A stretch of 64,000 bases of DNA from assembly GCF_001625565.1 (NCBI RefSeq), contig NZ_AUXS01000016.1:124001-188000 (forward strand), given 5' to 3'. Origin of the DNA: Pseudoalteromonas luteoviolacea NCIMB 1944. GTDB lineage: Bacteria; Pseudomonadota; Gammaproteobacteria; Enterobacterales; Alteromonadaceae. Shown here in pieces: positions 58,850 through 64,000 of the stretch. The notes below the pieces were generated by a model that was given only the letters and a program-made list of their open reading frames with translations, was not told where the DNA came from and searched no databases. Position 1 is the first letter of the stretch. Every line of letters begins with the position of its first letter. The translations under genes were made by a program, and so were the position numbers.

Positions 58850-61084
58850 ATGAATAAAAATATAATAAAGGCAGGTGTTTTATCAGCACTCAGCATGGTT
58901 ACTACAAGTGCTTACACTCACAACCAAAAAACACCAGAACAAGCGTTAAATCTGCAAACAAACCAATCAAACTATTTACTTTACTTTGATAGCCCAGAGC
59001 AAAAGGCCCATTATTCAGGGCTATACCATGAACAAATAATTGATGCATCCCACAATGCATTTAAACTATCATTAAGCAAGGCGGAATATAGAACTATACT
59101 TCAGACTGGAGTCATTATTGTCGAGCAAAATGTGGCAGAGTCTTTCGCCGCTCCTGCTCTTCCAAAAACAAAAAAAAGTATGTCCATAACGCCTTCATCA
59201 GGCGCTGAAGAATTGACTTCAATTCCTAATTTTCCCTGTTACCCAACCGTAGAAGAAACACATAAACGAGCCCAACAGCTCGCCGAAAAATACCCAGATT
59301 TTGTTGAGCTAAAAACCATAGGCCCATCTTGGGAAAAAAGCCAAGGCATAGGCGGCTACGACTTAAACGTCTTGGTGTTGAAAAACAAAAAACGCAATAA
59401 AAATAAACAACTTCCGGCTCTGTTTATGCAAAGTGTACTGCATGCCAGAGAATATACCCCCGGAGCAACTACTCTGCGCCTCGCAGAGCACCTGTTAGAA
59501 AACAGAAAAACAGACGCTGATATTCACTGGATTTTAAACCAAAGAGAGATCCATATTCTTCTGATTGCCAACCCTGATGGACGTAAATATGCCGAGCAAG
59601 GGCTGTTTTGGCGTAAGAACACCAACGCGAGCTATTGTGCGCAAAGCGAGCAAAACCGAGGTGTTGATCTAAATCGAAATTTTGACTTTGCTTGGGCAAC
59701 CACTTCAGGTTCAACTGATGAACAATGTGCAAGCAAATTCCATGGCCCCTCCCCCGCTTCTGAACCAGAAACACAAGCTATTCAAGCTTATGTCAAAGCA
59801 TTGTTTGGTGACAACCGAGGTGATGCGCTCAACGATGCTGCGCCATTAGATACACCGGGCGTATTTATTGATATTCACAGCTACAGTCGTTTTGTTATGT
59901 GGCCTTGGTCACACGAAACAACGCCACCACCAAATGCAGCTGGTTTATCTATGCTAGGTCATAGAATGGCTGCCTATAACGATTATCTCGCGCTGCAAGT
60001 AAGTGAGCAATTTAATGGCGGTGGCTCCGCTGAAGGCTACGCGTATGGAGAGCTAGGTGTAGCAGCTTATACGTTTGAACTCGGATCGACCTTCTTCGAG
60101 AACTGCTCAAATTTCGAAGGCGAAATTTTACCTAATAATCTTCAAGCACTCATTTATGCTGCGAAAGTAGCGAAAAAGCCCTATAAGCTCTCCGGTGGCC
60201 CAAAAATTGTGGATTTTAGGTTAGAAGGCGCTGGGGAAACAGCTGTACCTGCGGGGACTTCGATAAACCTTATTGCCGACGTACATGATGATGCATTTGG
60301 TCCATCCTTGTCTGGTGTTGCACCACCGAGTCAGGCTATCAAAAAAGTTAGAATGACAGTCAGAAAACAAGGAGAGGGCCGGATCCAACGCCTCATACTC
60401 CCACCCGTTGATGGCATATATGATTCCCCACGAGAAAAAATTAACTATGCCCTAGACACAAGCGATTGGGATGATGGCCGCTACACAGTCATTATTAAAG
60501 CGCAAGATACTACGGGACAATGGGGCGTGAAATATGCCAAGTACTTAACCATTGATGATGATGCAAGTGAGCAAAACCAAGCGCCCATCGCAAACTTCAC
60601 ACCTAATTGCACATTTGGTGCATGTAAATTTGACGCCTCCAACAGCATAGATGACAAAGCAGGCTTAAAGTACCGCTGGTACATAAGCAATGATGCAACT
60701 CAGTTTGAGTACTTTGGTAAGCAAATAGAGTTCGTTAATCAACGAGCGGGAACCTACACAATCGCATTGGAGATTGAAGATGCCAACGGAGTGCGCGCAA
60801 ATAAGGAGGTAGTAATGGAGTTACAAGGCACAGTCCCACCTATTGCCAAGTTAACCTATCAGTGTAATGGCCTGACCTGCGAATTTGACTCTTCAGGTTC
60901 AACTGATGCTGATGGCCAAATAGTTAGGCGTTTGTGGCGTATTGGCTCGGATGATGGATTTGCAGATGGTGACGTAAAGGTCACACGAACCTTCCCTGCC
61001 CCTGGTGAATATATCGTTAGTGTTGTTGTACTAGATAACCATGATGAGTATAGCCAGGTTATTGAAACCATTACGGTTAAATAA
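58850..61084 (+). CDS. Secreted M14 zinc carboxypeptidase with PKD-like domains
   Basis: The 744-residue exoprotease has a signal peptide (ending about 24), a propeptide-like segment to about 125, and the M14 domain with zinc ligands H198 and E201 in 'HAREYTPG', H343 in 'DIHSYSRF', substrate contacts 'GVDLNRNF' and catalytic E410 in 'AYTFELGS'. The C-terminal 300 residues hold an Ig-like segment (about 460-570), then two PKD-like domains each starting with paired Cys ('NCTFGACKFDASNS' and 'QCNGLTCEFDSSGS'), ending 'YSQVIETITVK'. It would trim peptides outside the cell. AAAGGACATTAA precedes the ATG. Confidence 0.93.
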   Translation: MNKNIIKAGVLSALSMVTTSAYTHNQKTPEQALNLQTNQSNYLLYFDSPEQKAHYSGLYHEQIIDASHNAFKLSLSKAEYRTILQTGVIIVEQNVAESFAAPALPKTKKSMSITPSSGAEELTSIPNFPCYPTVEETHKRAQQLAEKYPDFVELKTIGPSWEKSQGIGGYDLNVLVLKNKKRNKNKQLPALFMQSVLHAREYTPGATTLRLAEHLLENRKTDADIHWILNQREIHILLIANPDGRKYAEQGLFWRKNTNASYCAQSEQNRGVDLNRNFDFAWATTSGSTDEQCASKFHGPSPASEPETQAIQAYVKALFGDNRGDALNDAAPLDTPGVFIDIHSYSRFVMWPWSHETTPPPNAAGLSMLGHRMAAYNDYLALQVSEQFNGGGSAEGYAYGELGVAAYTFELGSTFFENCSNFEGEILPNNLQALIYAAKVAKKPYKLSGGPKIVDFRLEGAGETAVPAGTSINLIADVHDDAFGPSLSGVAPPSQAIKKVRMTVRKQGEGRIQRLILPPVDGIYDSPREKINYALDTSDWDDGRYTVIIKAQDTTGQWGVKYAKYLTIDDDASEQNQAPIANFTPNCTFGACKFDASNSIDDKAGLKYRWYISNDATQFEYFGKQIEFVNQRAGTYTIALEIEDANGVRANKEVVMELQGTVPPIAKLTYQCNGLTCEFDSSGSTDADGQIVRRLWRIGSDDGFADGDVKVTRTFPAPGEYIVSVVVLDNHDEYSQVIETITVK

Positions 61085-61440
61085 AGTAAACCTAGGCAGC
61101 ATATTAGCCTGTGCTGCCTAACTTTATTATTAGCACTTAACCCGAATTATTAAAATTAAAAAACACATTATCCACCCACAACAAAAGCCAACTTAAATTA
61201 TTAAAATAAAATACAATTTAAAAATCACTCAAACAACAAGACCCCCACCAAACCAAGAACTCAATTAAATTCAAAAAAAACTAAATAAATAATAATCACC
61301 TTACCCTATCGTAAAAAAAAGAATATATTAATAAAATTATAATTCATTATCTTTAGATGCTTTTACTTACCTTTACCGATGCGTATATCCAATTTACTGC
61401 TATGCTTATTTTTTTAGCAGTTTAAAGAGAGACGGCGTTG
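61085..61440. other. AT-rich gap before the TPR kinase gene
   Basis: 356 bases with the M14 terminator at its start; the rest is extremely AT-rich, with no gene seen. Confidence 0.5.
61094..61130 (+). terminator. Terminator of the M14 carboxypeptidase gene
   Basis: AGGCAGCA (61094-61101) and TGCTGCCT (61112-61119), loop of 10, followed by AACTTTATTATT. Confidence 0.75.
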
Positions 61441-63456
61441 ATGTTGTTACGTTGTACAATTTTGGTATTCCTGTTTTTTAGCACAGCCGCCTTGGCAGTA
61501 CCTTTCGACGAAGATGAATTTGAGCAGCTCAGGGCTGAAATACGCAATGCATCTTCGCAATCGCCTTTTCAAGCGATCATTACTACTGAAGAACTTCTGA
61601 TCAGGCACCGTGGAAAACTCACCACTCGACAACAAATACGTTTGCTGTACGGTAAGGCTTGGTTTCAGATTCAAACTGACGATATTCACGGCGCTATCTC
61701 AACTCTGTCGCAGTGTAAAAAAATGAGCATTGAAGTTTCCGACCCTACGATCCTATTTAGCTACCACAGCCTAACTGCCGGTGCGTTAACTCGTATGGGG
61801 TTATATGAGAGAGCACTGGAAAGTTATCTTGAAAGCTATAAATTAGCCGCCTTGATGGATACTGAGTTGTTCTTGCGTCAAACCGAGAACAATATCGGCA
61901 ATGTTTATCTTAAACTCGGTCGATTTGAAGATGCCAAAACCTACTTTCAGCGTTTTTATCAAGATGCAAAAGCAAGAGAGCTCCCCCAACAAATGGGCGT
62001 CGGATTAAATAATCTAGGCGAAGCTTATTTTGGTTTGGAGCAATACCAAAAAGCCTTAGAGCTGCATTTGGAAAGTTTAAATCTCAGAGAACAACATAAC
62101 CTGACTTACCATAGTTCTTGGTCTCACCATAATTTAGGTAGAACCTACCTTGCGCTTGAAGAGCTCGAATTGGCAAAGCAACATTTAGCAGCAGCAACTA
62201 GCATTCGCCAACAAAGTAACGCGATTGCCGACAGTATCGGACCGCAAATTGACGCAATTAAAATCAACATAATGCAAAAGTCATATAGTGGGGTTGAGTC
62301 TCAGCTTAGGAAAATAATTGAGTTGAGCAACGAGCACTCTCGACTTCAAGAGGAAACTCAAGCATATCAATTGTTAGTAGAGTATTTTAAACAGATCCAA
62401 GATTGGAAAAATGCTCTTGAAACTTCAAAACACTTGATGCAAAGCAAGTTTGACTATTTACAGGGACAAGCCGAAATAGGCGTTGCCTTTTATTCAGCGC
62501 AAATGAATCTAGCAATTAAAGAGCGAGATATTGCCAAGCTAACACAAGAAAACGTTTTGCATCGAGTAAATACACAAGCAGCGAGAGAGCAACTCACCGT
62601 TGTTTTGATAGCCGCAGCCATCATTACGCTACTCACCGTATTTTTTGTTCGCAGGATCAAGTCAAAGAATCAAACTCTCACCGAAACGCTAGAAAACCTC
62701 CAAGCTACACAAAAACAATTGTTAGAGTCCGAAAAGATGTCAGCCATGACAACGTTAGTTTCAGGCATGGCTCATCAACTAAATACTCCGTTGGGCTTAG
62801 TCGTCACCTCTGCATCATGCCTTGAAGACAAACTCAAAGAAATACGCGAGTTACTCACGGTTAAAAAGCTCAGTGCTAGTCAGCTAACCGTGTTTTTAGA
62901 AGAAGCGTCAGAGATGCTTGCAATGACGGCAAACAACTCCACCCGCGCAGCCGATTTGATTGCGCGATTTAAAATGATAGCTGCCAATCTAGACTCCAGT
63001 GAAGCCGTTGATTTTGAAGTTTTTGCATACCTTACAGAACGATGTGAATTACTTGCCCAAAGCTTTGAACAGGACATCAATCTATCCGTAATTGGCAATC
63101 CGGTACATGCCCATTCTCACCCTGAAATTGTACTAAAAGTTGTAGCTCAATTGGTTAACAACTCCTGCGCACATGGTTTTACAGGTCAATCACCTGGGGA
63201 AATTAGCATAGATGTTGAGGAAGTGGATGAACACGTGGTAATAATCTACCAAGACAATGGCATAGGGATCAACGAAGAAGATCAGCTGCATATGTTTGAC
63301 CCTTTTTACACCAGTCAATTGGGCCAAGGGAAACTAGGGCTAGGCTTAAATATTGCATACAACTCAGTCGTTCAAATATTAAAAGGTGAGATAAGCTATG
63401 AACATCAATCAAGTGGTGCGAAGTTTATAGTGCGCTTCCCTAAAAAATTGCTATGA
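61441..63456 (+). CDS. TPR-domain sensor histidine kinase
   Basis: 671 residues from ATG 61441 (GAGAGACGG ahead; a TTG one codon earlier is unlikely). A signal or anchor (about 1-20) precedes about six TPR units (about 60-350; for example 'TENNIGNVYLKLGRFEDAKTYFQRF', 'GLNNLGEAYFGLEQYQKALELHLESL'), a membrane helix (about 385-403), a coiled coil (about 405-430), the H box 'LVSGMAHQLNTPLG' with H445 and an ATPase domain with 'VAQLVNNSCAHGF' (N), 'DNGIGI' (G1) and 'GKLGLGLNIAYN' (G2). The TPR array sits in the periplasm and probably binds a peptide or protein. No regulator gene adjoins, so it is orphan. Confidence 0.9.
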   Translation: MLLRCTILVFLFFSTAALAVPFDEDEFEQLRAEIRNASSQSPFQAIITTEELLIRHRGKLTTRQQIRLLYGKAWFQIQTDDIHGAISTLSQCKKMSIEVSDPTILFSYHSLTAGALTRMGLYERALESYLESYKLAALMDTELFLRQTENNIGNVYLKLGRFEDAKTYFQRFYQDAKARELPQQMGVGLNNLGEAYFGLEQYQKALELHLESLNLREQHNLTYHSSWSHHNLGRTYLALEELELAKQHLAAATSIRQQSNAIADSIGPQIDAIKINIMQKSYSGVESQLRKIIELSNEHSRLQEETQAYQLLVEYFKQIQDWKNALETSKHLMQSKFDYLQGQAEIGVAFYSAQMNLAIKERDIAKLTQENVLHRVNTQAAREQLTVVLIAAAIITLLTVFFVRRIKSKNQTLTETLENLQATQKQLLESEKMSAMTTLVSGMAHQLNTPLGLVVTSASCLEDKLKEIRELLTVKKLSASQLTVFLEEASEMLAMTANNSTRAADLIARFKMIAANLDSSEAVDFEVFAYLTERCELLAQSFEQDINLSVIGNPVHAHSHPEIVLKVVAQLVNNSCAHGFTGQSPGEISIDVEEVDEHVVIIYQDNGIGINEEDQLHMFDPFYTSQLGQGKLGLGLNIAYNSVVQILKGEISYEHQSSGAKFIVRFPKKLL

Positions 63457-63598
63457 CTGTAGTGTTGGAGGCAGGTCTCTTAAACCAACCTCCATTACCT
63501 CATATCAAATTGGTACGCTAGCACTGCCAGAATCGACTGAGCCTCACTCTGCATGGATGTAGAGGCTGCGCACTAATGCAGGCTGAGGCGCTAGCATA

Positions 63599-64000
63599 CT
63601 ACAACTGCAACAGTGACTTTAAACGCGCTTGCCGATTTTTATAAACATCCAACCCACTGTCTCCTTCGTTTGCAAGCTGCAAAGCAATGTTGACTTGCTC
63701 TAGCGCATTGGAAAATTGCTTTGCTTGTTCATAGCCATATGCCAAACCATTATATGCTTCAGCATTTTTCGGGTATAAAGCGATGTTGTACTTAAATATT
63801 TCAATCGCAGTTTTAAACGCCTGCTTATCAACTAAACCATAGGCCAGTTCACGTAGTACCCACTCTTGAGGCTGTATCTGCTCACCGCGTTGAAAAGCGA
63901 CATTTTGATAATACTCTTTGATACTGCTTACACCATTTTCTAGTGCTTCGTTTGGCATGACTAACGGTAAAAAGAGTGTATGGTACGCATTGAATACGCC
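63599..64000 (-). CDS. 3' part of an alpha/beta esterase-TPR protein (partial)
   Basis: The frame is open from the window edge to TAG 63599, giving 133 residues. It begins 'GVFNAYHTLFLPLVMPNEALENGVSSIKEYYQ', which matches the end of the IroE/YbbA-type esterase domain before its TPR tail ('iF..Gl.av..hY..ls'), followed by TPR-like repeats 'ELAYGLVDKQAFKTAIEIFKYNIALYPKNAEAYNGLAYGYEQAKQFSNALEQV'. The serine-esterase elbow lies outside the window. An internal ATG at 63958 is not the real start, since homology continues across it. Confidence 0.75.
   Translation of the reverse strand, partial: GVFNAYHTLFLPLVMPNEALENGVSSIKEYYQNVAFQRGEQIQPQEWVLRELAYGLVDKQAFKTAIEIFKYNIALYPKNAEAYNGLAYGYEQAKQFSNALEQVNIALQLANEGDSGLDVYKNRQARLKSLLQL

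Overview
The window reads as chromosome of a marine gammaproteobacterium of the Pseudoalteromonas type. This is inferred from the gene families (creBCD, AttEFGH-like ABC operon, many secreted proteases with PKD domains, many orphan sensor kinases), roughly 40% GC, and very AT-rich intergenic DNA. No rRNA, tRNA, CRISPR array, insertion sequence or phage gene was seen. Genes are dense in the first half and more loosely spaced, with long AT-rich gaps, from about 27.5 kb onward.

Layout. 1-4.1 kb: end of an NTF2-like gene, an MBL-fold lipoprotein divergent from a TetR regulator (two 40-bp-spaced operator repeats between them), a TrmK-like methyltransferase, a GNAT/LysE pair and a likely unannotated 49-residue membrane protein. 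4.1-7.7 kb: creB-creC-creD, with three 11-bp-phased direct repeats before creD that look like a CreB site. 7.8-8.9 kb: a LysE exporter overlapping a macro-domain protein. 9.1-17.5 kb: a signalling block in which two paralogous REC-GGDEF-EAL proteins flank an opposite-strand operon of REC-kinase hybrid, ABC-type periplasmic binding protein, membrane histidine kinase and single-domain response regulator. 17.6-22.2 kb: yjdM and an AttEFGH-like ABC/lipocalin operon. 22.4-25.2 kb: a second binding protein / PAS kinase / single-domain regulator cassette. 25.4-27.5 kb: a spermidine-synthase-like protein, a membrane protein and an SDR oxidoreductase.

27.8-42 kb is a surface and secretion region: a ricin-type lectin, Ig-like proteins, a large lipoprotein, an outer-membrane barrel, a phytase-like lipoprotein with a collagen-like linker, a secreted protein resembling the CYTH/triphosphate-tunnel fold, an astacin-like protease with a PKD domain, a small cysteine-containing secreted protein and a Tat-exported beta-helix protein. 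42.5-53.8 kb: a quinone-reductase-like flavoprotein, GNATs, a GIN-domain lipoprotein with an amidohydrolase, an unrecognised 442-residue protein, a solute-binding protein, an M1 aminopeptidase, and a GST/DJ-1 pair divergent from a LysR regulator. 53.9-64 kb: an Mrr-like PD-(D/E)XK protein convergent with a small 2OG-Fe(II) oxygenase, a secreted alpha/beta hydrolase, an MBL-fold gene remnant, YaeR, an M14 carboxypeptidase with PKD domains, a TPR histidine kinase and the 3' part of an esterase-TPR protein.

The strongest system-level candidate is the 9-17.5 kb block. It suggests that a periplasmic ligand is sensed through a binding protein and kinases and passed to response regulators and c-di-GMP turnover enzymes. 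Wiring is inferred from gene order only.
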